NCBI GenBank assembly: GCA_030704615.1
Contig: CM060734.1
Location: forward strand, 36,658,042-36,722,041
DNA from: Takakia lepidozioides
Lineage: Eukaryota > Streptophyta > Takakiopsida > Takakiales > Takakiaceae
Direction of reading: 5' to 3'
DNA: 64,000 nt
In this document: one piece after another, positions 33,968 through 44,726 of the stretch
Layout: every line of letters starts with the position of its first letter
How positions within the stretch are numbered: position 1 is the first letter of the stretch
The notes under the pieces: model-generated
Seen by the model: the letters and a program-made list of their open reading frames with translations, nothing else
Databases searched by the model: none
What the model was told of the DNA's origin: nothing
Position numbers and translations under genes: made by a program

Positions 33968-34620
33968 ATGAGATTCCAGCGAGGGGAAGCAATATCTGGC
34001 TTGCAGATCAATCCGTGATGACAGATTTGTTTGTTCCATCTGCTGCACTAGTTTTGAATTTCTTGAAAGAAAGTGGCTACCTTTTGACATCAAAAAGCTC
34101 CCTCTCTTCTACCCCGTGTCTGTGTCAGTATGGGATAAATATCTAGCTTGAACCAACACGGTGACTAGAACCAGCTGGCAGCTAGTTAGCACCAGGTAGC
34201 AACTGTCGTTTTCCAGTGTAAATATATTATGGAGGGTGGGTCCCCCTTTGTGGACATTCGTAGTAGTTCTGTAGTAAAGGAAACTCTGAGAACAGCAGAT
34301 CCAGAAGGTGTGATCAATACCGAGTGCACAGTCTCTCGTTTCTCCCCCTGCCTTCTACTGCGTGTTACGATCTCCATGTCCGTTCATGTGGAGACGGAAA
34401 GAGCGTGTCGATCTGTGCGTTGGGCAGTAGGCTCTGAAATTCGCTGGACACTAAGCAATCTCTTAACTTGTACTCTTCCATCTCTGAGCTGTTTGTGCTC
34501 TATAAATCCCACACTAGGCAGCCCAGCAGTGGTTGGGTATTCGTGCCATGCCTGTGTATGACCAGGGTTCAATCAGTGCCTCAACCATCCATTGCCCTCG
34601 ATGGGCTATATGTTGAGCAG
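33968..34620 (+). pseudogene. SINA-like third copy, 3' end and 3' flank
   Basis: GGGGAAGCAATATCTGGCTT resumes the SINA coding end, followed by the same 3' flank as copies 1 and 2 (CTAGTTAGCACCAGGTAGCA). About 300 bp of the C-terminal domain have been replaced by the Copia sequences at 31766-33951. Confidence 0.75.
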
Positions 34621-34622
34621 TA
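34517..34622 (+). repeat. tRNA-derived SINE-like repeat, copy c
   Basis: GGCAGCCCAGCAGTGGTTGG and CCAGGGTTCAATCAG sit at A- and B-box spacing; the second is the best B-box match among the three copies. The body ends GGGCTATATGTTGAGCAGTA. Sequence before it (34420-34516) matches the 3' part of copy a. Confidence 0.6.
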
Positions 34623-35987
34623 TAATCTTACAACAACAGGGCCTCAGTTTGACAATTTCATGTCGAAAGAGCCTACAATTTTCCCAAGGTTGTTCGACAT
34701 GGATGTCGCACTGTTTGTCGTTTGAAGCAAGTAAACTAAACCTTGAGATGAATCGACATTATGCGAACTGAGATTGAGTCGACATTGTAGTGCAAGAAGG
34801 TAAAACCGCACTCTGACCGACCCTAGGATGTACATTCCACATTAACAATTCATCCGCTTTCTAAAGTACTTGGCTTTAATTTGAGGTAATGGCTGCCTGG
34901 ATTGAAACCCATGCGAATGAGGAGAAGCAATCTGCATGCTCAAACCTAGCCTGCTTATGCTCCTCAAATGGTTGATCAGAATCTTCACTGTACATAGAGC
35001 TGAACGCATTTTTAATCCTCGAAGGAACTTTGCGTCTGTTGAGAAAGATATTATCATGGAAAATATTCTAAGATCATAAGTGTTTGCAATGTTCGAAGAA
35101 TGTGCACCCACTAAGCATTCAACTATTCCTTGTCTCATGATGCCCATGAATTTTTGTAATTAGATCTATTGGAAACCCCCTCCAACTACACATTATATGC
35201 AGCTCTTTTACTCATCCTCCACACCTGCATTCTTCTTGCCTAGAGCTCAGTGGATCCTGTGCACATCGAGTACTCGATAAGTCTCTCTTTGTGAAATTAT
35301 TTGTCTCTTCCTTGGATTAAGGGTCAGAGAAGTGGGACAAGGAGTTTCCCTTGTTTCCCTTTTCTCTTGCACAAAATGAAAAAAAACAATTAACTAGATG
35401 ACTAATCTATATTCATGGCAGGATAATATGTTCAATATGTTGCCTGGCACAAGTATTACCTTGTCCATTCATTGTTCAATGTAGTCTACCCGGAGCTCGG
35501 ACTAGAAGCTAGTAAATGATACATGAAATATGCAAGTTTCGATCATTCAAGGATCTGAATCCCTCACACGTATGAATATTACAATAGTTCTTAAATATGA
35601 GGATCGCATGCATAATTTACTGCCACACAGTGCAGTAAGATTCAATTTGTATGCTGATGGTAACTCCTTTAAGACTGTACATGAACATGTCATGCAAAAC
35701 CTATCTCAAAAACACTGCCAACAAGAAGGGACATCAGATGAGGGAGGAATGGAGACTCACTCAGACAACCAAATGTCTAGGTAAAGCAGTCATCGTATAT
35801 GTTCCAGCCCTGAGGAACAAACCAAGCTGCAGGTCAGATTGACAGACACAGTAGCATAGGCTCTTTAAGAGAATAGATATCCAATAGGCATCACTTACTT
35901 GCATTGTGTTCCTAGCTTATGAGGCACTCTGTTAGGATGAATAGCCCTGCACAAAACCATCACTCAACCATCATAGGATCAGATATT

Positions 35988-36290
35988 TATTAATACACAT
36001 TTCAACAGAAGAACTGCATGTGCATACTGGAAAGCCTGCCATATTCTTCTCCACAAATGAATAACAAAATAGTTATGACCTATTTCTTACTCTCTTTGGC
36101 TTTAAAATCATGTTTTTGGAGGAGTTGGACCTTATGGGAAACTCGACATGGGGGACTAACAAATATCAGCTCCTATGACCCAGATATTGGGGATTCCATG
36201 TGAGTAACAAGACTGCCATATGTGCTACTCTTATGTGGCTGATTCTGGCATTTAACACAAACCGCAAATCGACGTCACTGAACAACCTAC
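35988..36290 (-). repeat. Inverted sub-segment of duplication unit 2
   Basis: The segment is the reverse complement of 25935-26262, for example GTGGCTGATTCTGGCAT here against ATGCCAGAATCAGCCAC there. Confidence 0.8.
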
Positions 36291-36929
36291 ATAAATTCTA
36301 TATACCAGACATGGAACAAATTCCCCAGCTGAAATCACAAACAGGACAAGCAGTAACCGAAGTGATTTGACCACACTGAAACACCACAATTTGATTGGCC
36401 GCATCTCTAGATCATGAATGACAAAAATGTGATTTGAAGAGCTTTTCGCAACTTTTTCACCCATTTCTTAGCTCCTACGTTTCATCCCACCTCCAAAAAC
36501 GAATATCTTTTCCGATAACAAATCCAGACAGTTACTCTATATCAAACAAGCATAGGTGAGGATCAATCCGACGACTACATGTCTTTAAATCGTGAGCTTG
36601 TAATGCTAAGAAGTGGGGAGTCATCGAAGTACTACACGGTATGTTCAAGATTTTGTATCAAGATTTGCATTTTGATACAAGTTGGGGAGTCCTAGAACCA
36701 AGAAGCGAGAAGTTAATAAGGCTGAGATGTGAGAGGTTTTCTTTAGAAATTTAGTAGCACGCACGCTGGGGTGCGTATATTATTGCAATCGGCCGATGGC
36801 TCATTCATTCATGAATGTCTCCAAACTCTTCTCCAAATGGTTGAACAGATCCTGTTGGGGCGCATTGTCGTGATCCATGAGAACTGAGGGATACAACTTC
36901 ATTATGAAACTGCCTAAGTACTGCATACT

Positions 36930-37598
36930 AATTAAATAATTTTTGGCTCGGTGATTGAGCCTGCAACCATTTCAGACCCTCTTCAGCCCGATGCACATCA
37001 CGCGGTTGACAATTGATAGTCGACAATCGACAACAGTTTGAACACGTCCGATACTTGCAGAGTATCCCGAGCTGGTGTCTCACGAGTTGACTCGTAGATT
37101 TGAATCCATTTATCACGATACTGGTCACTCGTTCGTCAAAGTCTGTGAGGGAAAAAGGTGATCGACATTAGACTCGCTGGAGATTAACCTGCCCACAGTT
37201 TTTCCACGACAATCCGATTAGTTCCCGACCGAGGCTCTCTAAATATAGACCAGTGCAGACCCTTAAAATGTTGACTTAAATGATTTAGGGGGCCGTGCCC
37301 TTCAAATTTTTCTGTCAAAACTCTAAAGTAGGCAAAAAGAAAAAGATAAAAGTTGGGGTCACTTTTAGCCGGGTGTAACTTTTAGCCTCGGACTTTATAA
37401 ACCCCGCCAACCCCGCTCGCTTTGCATATCTCTCCTGTCTGTCTGATCTTCACTGCCCACTTTCGGACTCTCTCTTTGAGCTCTTTGAGTCTTTGAGCAT
37501 TTTGCGGACGTTATAAAGTTCTGTCTCAATTCATTTCTCTCTGATCTTCACTGCCTCAGTTTCGTACTCTCTAGAGCTGATCTTCACTGCTCCACAAT
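36930..37598 (+). promoter_or_regulatory. Promoter region of the intact SAUR gene
   Basis: Contains TGTCTC cores at 37074-37080 and about 37530 (auxin-response-element type, known to bind ARFs), a TATA-like CTTTATAAACCCC at about 37392 and the pyrimidine-rich leader TTCATTTCTCTCTGATCTTC before the start codon. It is closely similar to 26560-27226. Confidence 0.55.
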
Positions 37599-38291
37599 AT
37601 GTTGGCAACACTCTCTTTTCCTTGTATGGACACAGTACAATTTTCGACCTCCGATTGCTCCCCGTTGATGTCGACATCCAACAGTCAGAAGCTGGTATCC
37701 AAGACGAAGATGGCAAACAAAGTGGCCAACTATGTGAAGCACCATTTACAGGCCACAGGCTTTGGAAAGCCTCAAAGTTTGGCCTCCTTCCAGTCTGAAG
37801 CATCTATCGACACACAGTCCGATCGCTCAAGTTTGCTGATTTCGACGTGTCTCCAGAGGTCGTCTAAGACCAAGAAACGTTTACTGGGCATGGAACTTGG
37901 AAAGTCTGACGGTTTGGCCACCCACCAGTCGGGCCATAGATTGTCTTTGGCGTCTGGTACCCACCATCTCAAATCTGTGACAAAATTTGTTTCACACCCA
38001 CCGGGGGTGCCAAGGGGCTACGTGGCTGTCTACGTGGGCAGAGAGAGGCGTCGATTTGTGATCCCCATTCTGCTCCTGACGCATAAACTGTTTGGCGAGT
38101 TGCTTGCAAAGACCGAGGAGGAATATGGATACGAGAATGAGGGGGGTGTGCGCATCTCTTGCGACCCCGATCTCTTTGAGCTATTCTTGCACGACAAATT
38201 GAGAAAGACTTCTCTACAAATTGGAGGCCATTCCTCTGATGTGGGCGCTGTTTGTGGCATGAAAGGAGGGTTCAAAGCAGTGGTATTATGA
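37599..38291 (+). CDS. SAUR-family auxin-responsive protein, intact
   Basis: The intronless ORF encodes 230 residues. The SAUR core is at about residues 125-205: PPGVPRGYVAVYVGRERRRF, then VIPILLLTHKLFGELLAKTE, EEYGYENEGGVRISCDPDLF and ELFLH. SAURs are short-lived proteins that promote cell expansion, largely by inhibiting PP2C-D phosphatases at the plasma membrane; that role is family knowledge. The ~125-residue N-terminal extension is longer than in classic ~100-residue SAURs and is rich in Ser/Lys. The ATG is the first in frame and is conserved in the truncated copy at 27227. Upstream TGTCTC motifs fit auxin control. Confidence 0.9.
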   Translation: MLATLSFPCMDTVQFSTSDCSPLMSTSNSQKLVSKTKMANKVANYVKHHLQATGFGKPQSLASFQSEASIDTQSDRSSLLISTCLQRSSKTKKRLLGMELGKSDGLATHQSGHRLSLASGTHHLKSVTKFVSHPPGVPRGYVAVYVGRERRRFVIPILLLTHKLFGELLAKTEEEYGYENEGGVRISCDPDLFELFLHDKLRKTSLQIGGHSSDVGAVCGMKGGFKAVVL

Positions 38292-39085
38292 GTCATGATG
38301 TGCTAGTGTTCACCTTCAGGATTGCAAGTATGACCTGTACATTCTATTTAGGCCACCATGGGCCTCTAATCAAGGATGCCCCTGGGAGGGCCACTTTAAA
38401 GATCTAGTGACAACCTTCTGCCTGCTAGCAACCGTTAAGCTAGTTCATTCTGAAGCTGATAGGTTTACCTTTTAGAAAGCTTGAACACTGAGTTGGAGAT
38501 TGATTTTTCACGTTGATTCCCATGTACACTAGTGATATAATTTGTAAGAAAGTCATGAGCCGATTTAAATTAGGCCATCAATTGGAAAAGTTTACCTTCT
38601 GACCCTTAGCTAGGCATGGATTGTATGTTCCCCATGGATCTCATATATGTAATAGGAAAAAAAGTGAAACAATAGATGTTCCTCATTTGTAAGTTCGCTT
38701 CTGTTACCCCCAGGGCACAGGCGGTAGTCACAGTGCAGTCCACTCTGCAGCTCCTACAAGTCTCTATCCGCATACTGTGGGAGCTCACCCTGCACCTTCT
38801 CAACGCTTCTTAGAATAGAGGGAGGTGGAGCTGCGCGAAGACAATTGGGCTGTAAGATTCTATTATCGCGTAGGCCCAAAAACGTCTCCCAACAGAAAGA
38901 AAGAAAACGAATGAATTTATCTATAATATCTGCAAAGAGCTTAAGGGACAAAGAAAGCAGGACATGTTCTAAACAGCCCAAAACCAACTATTCATCACGG
39001 GATTCACTTAACGCCTCTTGCAGATAGCATTTCTGATCCGCATAGTGGAATACCCCAGAATAGGCAATGGAAATAGAATCTCATA
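38292..39085. other. SAUR 3' flank, no feature recognised
   Basis: Low-complexity intergenic sequence. Only short ORFs without motifs are present on either strand. Confidence 0.5.
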
Positions 39086-40325
39086 AGTTTGCCGTAGCCT
39101 TGTGCCGTAAAAAGAAACCAAAAGAGAAATGAAATGAAATGGTGCTTTATAACGTCCGCGGAAAGCTCGTAGAGCTTATGGGACAAACGCTTATGGGAAT
39201 GTTCTCAAGAGAGAACGTGCATTTCATCCTATCGAGGTGGCCCCATCGGACAAACTACATAAGCAAAAGTGGAAGGAGAGGGGAGAAAATGAACTCATGC
39301 CGTTCCCCTGCGAACGTTGGCTTGCCATCGGGGTACGGCCATTGACCCCACGAGAAACTCTCCCGCAGCCTTTTGTGGGGTTGCACCCACCTATAACCTT
39401 GTTTTCCCACAACTTTCATTAACCCTTAAGTTCCCAAGCCCTTTTTTGACTTTTTACCTATTTTGGGTATCCAGCTGCAGTAAATTGCCCCTAAAAACCT
39501 ACCAAAAATCATCAGGAGATTCCAGCCTTGTAGCATTGGGCCCAGCTCATTTATGCATGACATACCAAAAAATGAGCCAAGTCCACCGTGCAAATTGTGA
39601 GATTATAGCGTTGGCCCCGACCTCAAATATCAGGTCCAAAAGAAAAAGTGAGAAAGAAATTGGTTTGACCAAATCAAAACCTAGCTTTATCCAATTTTGC
39701 TTGCCCCAAGACCCACCATTTCCAAGTCAATAGTGGAGTGGCTATGACCCCACTAAATTGCAGGTCCAACTGCTTTTTTCACCTATGCTTGCTTTGCATG
39801 CAATTACATGGGGGTTGAAATCTCAAAATTGACAAGAGAAAATGTGCCTCCAAATGAAGTACTTTTTTTTCTACAAATTTTTGAAAAGCCAATGGTGGAT
39901 GCGTGTATGTAATGCTCACACACGACAAGGTGAAGTGCTTTTTCCAAAATTGCTAAAGTTCTGCCAAAAATGGCCTTTGGAGTGCAATCTGTTTTGGGCT
40001 TGTTTACCTGCCACGTCAGCGGTCAACAAGCCCTTTTCAGGCCCCAAAACGTAAATGAGAGATCTAAGATATTTTTTGTACGTCGTAGCTTTTGTTTTTT
40101 TTTTTAATTTTGTTTTTCTCATCATACTCGAGACAAATCCCTTGTCATTAAAGCTTCAGGAGTGGGCCCCATCAGATTAGATCTGCAAAAATTAGGTCGA
40201 CCTGCAAATTCAAAGTGACCCGATTCAGGTCGCTTGGGAACTTAAGGGTTAAGGCGCTCACATAGGCACCTGTCCGCATGCAAACTCCGGGGTTTAGTTC
40301 TAAAGCTCTGCATTTACCACAGAAA
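39086..40325 (-). repeat. SINE-like repeat with LINE-type tail, second copy (interrupted)
   Basis: The left part (39086-39418) contains TTTGCCGTAGCCTTGTG and, from about 39340, CCATTGACCCCACGAGAAAC...TGTGGGGTTGCACCCACC. The right part (40253-40325) reads GGCGCTCACATAGGCACCTG...TTTACCACAGAAA. Both correspond to 1321-1602. The two halves are separated by the TTAA-flanked element at 39423-40248. Confidence 0.65.
39423..40248. mobile_element. 826-bp non-autonomous DNA element, TTAA target site, 17-bp TIRs
   Basis: The ends are perfect inverted repeats CCCTTAAGTTCCCAAGC (39423-39439) and GCTTGGGAACTTAAGGG (40232-40248). It is flanked by TTAA on both sides (39419-39422, 40249-40252). The related repeat at 1507-1510 has a single TTAA with matching flanks, which serves as the empty site. 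TTAA duplication with ends starting CCC is characteristic of piggyBac-type elements. No transposase ORF is visible inside (longest ORF 138 codons without motifs), so it would depend on a transposase from elsewhere. Confidence 0.85.
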
Positions 40326-41509
40326 AAACATTCATGGGACCATAGAGAGAGGGGGAGAGAGAACGAGAGGCTGATATTGAATTTACAATAACAGTCCAAT
40401 TTTGGTTCCAGCACAGCTAAGGATGGCCACGACCTGACCGAATTATCGAACATGAGGATTATGCTCAAGTGGCATTAATTATCTTCAATGGACAAATCAG
40501 ACATGCCCTGTTTCGAAGATCTCTACCCAACAAAAATGTACCTACGATGGCACTCCCAATCACAAAAAATGAATTCCTTCCCGAGCAGCTCCGGCAAGGC
40601 AACATGACACGAAGCTTGTGACAAACATCAACATTCTCAAGTCTCAACATCCTGCAGTGACTCTACTTCCAATAGGAACTCAAAAGAGACTAGACATATT
40701 CTGACAACACAAACAATACATGTATGCTCCATAAATATTTGACTAGGATCCCTCGAAGAAGCGAGCGAAGAAATTACCATCGCTCTCTTGAGTCTTCACG
40801 GCAACGGCAGGCGAGCATTACCTATGAACAAGGCTTGAGTCTCATAGACAACAGCAGATCAATCACAGAAACGAAAGCTACTAGAGACTTAGAGCAGGTA
40901 AAATGAATTCATCATAATATGTACTGTCAAGTACACTAGTTTGCAATGCGGGTTACAATGTGACCAAGAATGTACAGAGCTCTTGTAAGGGTTTTTAGAA
41001 AAACAGGGTGTATCTCGTGGGATGAATGATTAATTTATAAGTTGTTGCTAAGGGATACACTTGATTTGCTGGAGCCATCAAATACAATTCTTTTGAACCT
41101 AAAACCCGAATGAGTTGCTAAAGACTTATGTGAGAGATTGGGTTTCACAAAATTATACACGGTTGAATCTCCCACGGATCTCATAGTAGAGAGGGCAATA
41201 AATGATCTTGAATAAAGCTTAGAAGACTCAAGTCCAAGATTTTGATATACATTGTCAACTGTTGTATAATTTGCGTTCCTTTTCGCTTGTTTCCAGCTTT
41301 CACCTTCAATTTTCGTCTCACTGAACCTGAAAGCTCGGCAAGTTGATAACTCGGGCCAGGATTAAAATCCTTCATTACTGAAATTCTTTTGATCAATTGA
41401 TGTATTGGTATCTAAGTACTGCCAGCGGGAACAGGCTACAGAGGGCTCAACATGAAGTGCTACGAAGCTAACACACATTTTGGCCATCATACATTTAACC
41501 AAAAAAAGA
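40326..41509. other. Intergenic region, no feature recognised
   Basis: AT-rich sequence with short ORFs lacking motifs on both strands. No splice-supported coding sequence was found. Confidence 0.5.
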
Positions 41510-41577
41510 GAAGAAGCATGAGATTTGGGCCTCATTGCAAGCTTGTTCGGGCTGTTGTTCTTCTGCCATGCAGAGAC

Positions 41578-41815
41578 TGTTAAATTTAGAAAGCTATATC
41601 AGCATGGTCCCACCAGGGTGACACCCTGTTTGCTGTATCTCTTTATTAAGTAAGCGTCATCCAGTTGGTAAGCATTAGCTGAATTCCAGCTAATCGGGTT
41701 TAGTTCCACCTACCGGCAATCAATGCTAGCTCTTAGATAAATAGGGAACCCGTTAAGGGTACTGTATTCCTGATGTTCCTCCTTAGTAAAGTATTCCAGT
41801 ATGCTGAATCTTACA
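41578..41815 (+). repeat. 5' LTR of Copia-3
   Basis: The 238-bp LTR runs TGTTAAATTTAG...GAATCTTACA and is followed directly by the primer-binding site. It is inserted next to a copy of the dispersed repeat (41510-41577). Confidence 0.85.
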
Positions 41816-42064
41816 TGGTATCAGAGCTAGGGCCGTGGGAATCGAAGTGCTTCACAAGGTCGCTGTAGGAAGACTTGTCTGGGCGTAGGAGCTCTACTCC
41901 GTCCTACTGACTAGGAGTCAAATTTTTATTATCATATTTCTTTTTCTTGTTATCATACTAACCTTCGGATCGTGCTAACGTTGCTTGTTGTCCTTATAAT
42001 TTTGTCTTCTATACTAACCTTCTTATTTGTGTCGATAAGTATCTCAAGATCTCTCTCCCTCTAG

Positions 42065-42660
42065 ATGCAAACCACCACTTGCATGTTATAGAATCCAGCA
42101 AACTTGCTGGGCAGTCCAACTGGAGCATATGGAAGTTTAAACTCCGTACTCAGCTCTTAGTGATGACTTGCTTACATTTCTGGAGTCTGATGTCTCACCT
42201 CCTGAGGGACAACTAGAGGTCCATAACAAAAGGAAGCACAAAGCTCTTGCATTAATCTGTAGGAACCTTTCTAACAAAGTCATTCCTTACATTCAAGATA
42301 TTGACTGTCCAAGGAAAATGTGGCTCAAACTTTGTGAGCTTTATGAAGTCAAGTCTATCTCCAGGAAGTCGCTAATCTGAAACCGTCTTACTAACCTCAA
42401 AATGGAAGAAGGAATGACCATGGAATCATTCATGGAAAATATGTCTGATCTTGTGAGCCAGCTTGCAGCATGCGGTGAGAAGATTGATGATACAATGCTG
42501 GTCGAAATGGTGCTTAACAGCTTACCCGAGAGTTACGACTATTATGTGCAAGCAGTGGCAAGCCAGAAGGACCTACCAACCATGGACGAACTCACTGCCA
42601 AACTGCTCCAGGAAGAAAAAAGCAGAGAGCTAAGAGGTCGGCAACAAAAAGATACATAAG
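42065..42660 (+). pseudogene. Copia-3 gag
   Basis: The gag start reads NHHLHVIESSKLAGQSNWSI and WKFKLRTQLL, and shifts frame near 42155 into LLTFLESDVSPPEGQLEV. A stop interrupts SRKSLI*NRLTNLKM at about 42380. The UBN2-type domain continues as MTMESFMENMSDLVSQLA, MVLNSLPESYDYYVQAVA and ELTAKLLQEEKSRE. Confidence 0.85.
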
Positions 42661-42739
42661 CTCTTTTCGTCAAGTTTCAAAAGATGGGGGCAGACATTTT
42701 GGTAAAAAAACAAGCTTCTGGACACACATCCCATGACAA

Positions 42740-44726
42740 GAAGACATCAACCTGCAATCGATGTGGAAAGATCGGTCACTAGGCGAAAGATTGTGCAGTT
42801 CCATATAACGAAGTACTCAAACTTCGTGCACATCTGCAAGCCCATCTTGTTGAGGAGAACAGCGATAGTGAGTACAATGATGCAGCCGATGTCATTGAAG
42901 CAACTTTAGCGGCAATAGAAATAGCAGACGAAGATGAGGCCATCTCTGCTGAGATCACCGAAGCAGAGTGGATTGTTGACTCTGGTGCTTCGAGACATAT
43001 CACTGGAAATCCAGATCTGGTGCATGATGTAGTAGCATCAGGAAGCTCACAACACAATGTTAGCTCTGCCGGTGGGCATGCACATACTGTTCTTGGCAAA
43101 GGTCATGCCAAGGTAAACATGAACTGATCAATAACGAAGATATCTAATGTTCTTTACGTACCGAGTCTGAAGCGGAATCTACTTTCAGTTGGAGCAATCT
43201 GTGACAATGGTCACCTGGCTATCTTTGACAATAGAAATTTGTTTGTAGATAAAAATAACACTAAGAGAATAGTAGCACAGGGATCTAGAAATAGGAGAAA
43301 TGGCTTATATAATTTAGACACCAGCAGCTTTGTCAATTCTCTAGATTCCAGTAGAAAGATAGAAGCAAATGCCTGTGAACATATGCCTCAAATAGATCAC
43401 GGTAGAATGGCTAGACTTTGGCATAGACGACTATGACACTTCAATTTTCAAGGCCTTCACAAAATGGCCACACAACAAAGAGCAATAGGCTTACCTCATC
43501 TACCCCTCCTCGTAGAATCTTGCATAGGCTGCTTGCTCGGAAAGCACCAACGAAAATAATTTTCGAAGAAAGCAGAACACAGGACTACCGAAATCCTTGA
43601 GCTGTTGCACATAGACCTTTGTGGACCGCTGCAAGTCTCATCTCTCTCAGGATCAAACTATTTCATGGCAATAACCGACGATTTTAGTCGATATACATAG
43701 GTATATTTTCTGAGAAGAAAGGATGAAGCACAATAGAAGTTCAAGATCTTCCGACAGATGATAGAAAATGCTACAGGGAAGACGATAAAGTGCTTACGCT
43801 CAGACCGCGGAGGCGAGTTCTTGTCTCACGAATTTAGTGCTTTGTCATGGTTTTAGTCATGGTTAACTGGAATTACCTACTTCTAGTTAACTATGACATT
43901 TTGGATATTTATATTTGTATTTTGTGTGTTGGGACTTCATTTGGTCTCATATGCCAAGTGAGGTGTCAAGCCTCACTTGGGACATGGGAAAGGGGTTTTC
44001 CCCTTGTGAGTGTTGGAGGAGGGCTCATCTTCTTGTAGTTGAGCCTCCATGAGCTTCTCTCACCTCCATAGCTCTAGGTATTGAGAGGGAGTGTGTTGAG
44101 GGCTTTGTAGGGTGGATTCCCTTAGCAAGGGTGCCCTTGGCTTGACTTAATTTATGTGATAGAGTGGATTTCACTTGGAAGGACTAGGACTTGTTCTTAG
44201 TGTGATTACTTCATGCTTTGAGAATTTTCATTGTCTTCCACTTCTCTCATTTCTCATCTCTTATCTATTGTGGCATAGCTTTCTAGGATTGTATGCTTAG
44301 AATGTGTGGTGGGCAGCAACGTATATTGTGGCACGATGCTTAGGTGCACGACAGCTTACTTGCAGTCCCATGGGATTACACGCCAGCTGACACAGCCTAG
44401 AACACCACAACAAAATGGTGTTTCTGAGTGCAAGAACCGTACGTTACTAGAGAGAGCAAGAAGTATGGTTCTGGAGGCGGATCTTCCCAAATACTTGTGG
44501 TCAGAAGCTGTCAACACGACTGCATATCTTCTCAATCGAAGTCCATCATCTGCCAATGAAGAAATGACACCCTATAAAAAAAATTCAGGTATCAAACCCC
44601 GCTTATCTCATCTTAAGATATTTGGCAACAAATCTTAAGTTCATGTTGACCAACAATACAGAGGAAAACTTGATGTTAAGTCGATAGTTTGCATGCTACT
44701 GGGTTATGATACAGAAACCAAGGCGT
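42740..44726 (+). pseudogene. Copia-3 zinc knuckle, protease and integrase
   Basis: CNRCGKIGH*AKDC (zinc knuckle with a TAG stop) is followed by the protease motif WIVDSGASRHITGN, LYVPSLKRNLLSVGAI, pre-integrase LWHRRL*HFNFQGLH (TGA where glycine is usual), CIGCLLGKHQRK, and integrase HIDLCGPLQV, ITDDFSRYT*VYFLRRKDEA and CLRSDRGGEFLSHEF. After the insertion (43843-44336) integrase resumes with HGITRQLTQPRTPQQNGVSE and ERARSMVLEADLPKYLWSEA, then QQYRGKLDVKSIVCMLLGYD. Homology ends near 44726. Confidence 0.88.
43843..44336. mobile_element. ~494-bp insertion in the Copia-3 integrase
   Basis: The insert starts TGTCATGGTTTTAGTCATGG and is flanked by TGCTT on both sides (43838-43842 and 44337-44341), a possible 5-bp duplication. 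A start in TG and the length fit a solo LTR, but the right end reads GGCACGA rather than CA. It could instead be another small element. Contains no ORF with motifs. Confidence 0.5.

Larger units (their letters stand above)
34000..37806 (+). repeat. Segmental duplication, unit 2
   Basis: This is the partner of 24300-27433, with the same block order. It carries the complete SAUR gene, while the unit-1 SAUR is truncated. Extra sequence at 35775-35985 and 36291-36600 surrounds an inverted sub-segment. Confidence 0.85.
41578..44726 (+). mobile_element. Copia-3 LTR retrotransposon, 3'-truncated and decayed
   Basis: The order is 5' LTR (41578-41815), primer-binding site TGGTATCAGAGC (41816-41827, complementary to initiator Met-tRNA), gag, zinc knuckle, protease, integrase and the start of the connection region. 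RT, RNase H and the 3' LTR are missing. A ~494-bp insertion splits the integrase. Confidence 0.9.

Noticed and set aside
37531-37972. Minus-strand ORFs across the SAUR gene
   Set aside because: They are antisense shadows of the conserved SAUR frame.
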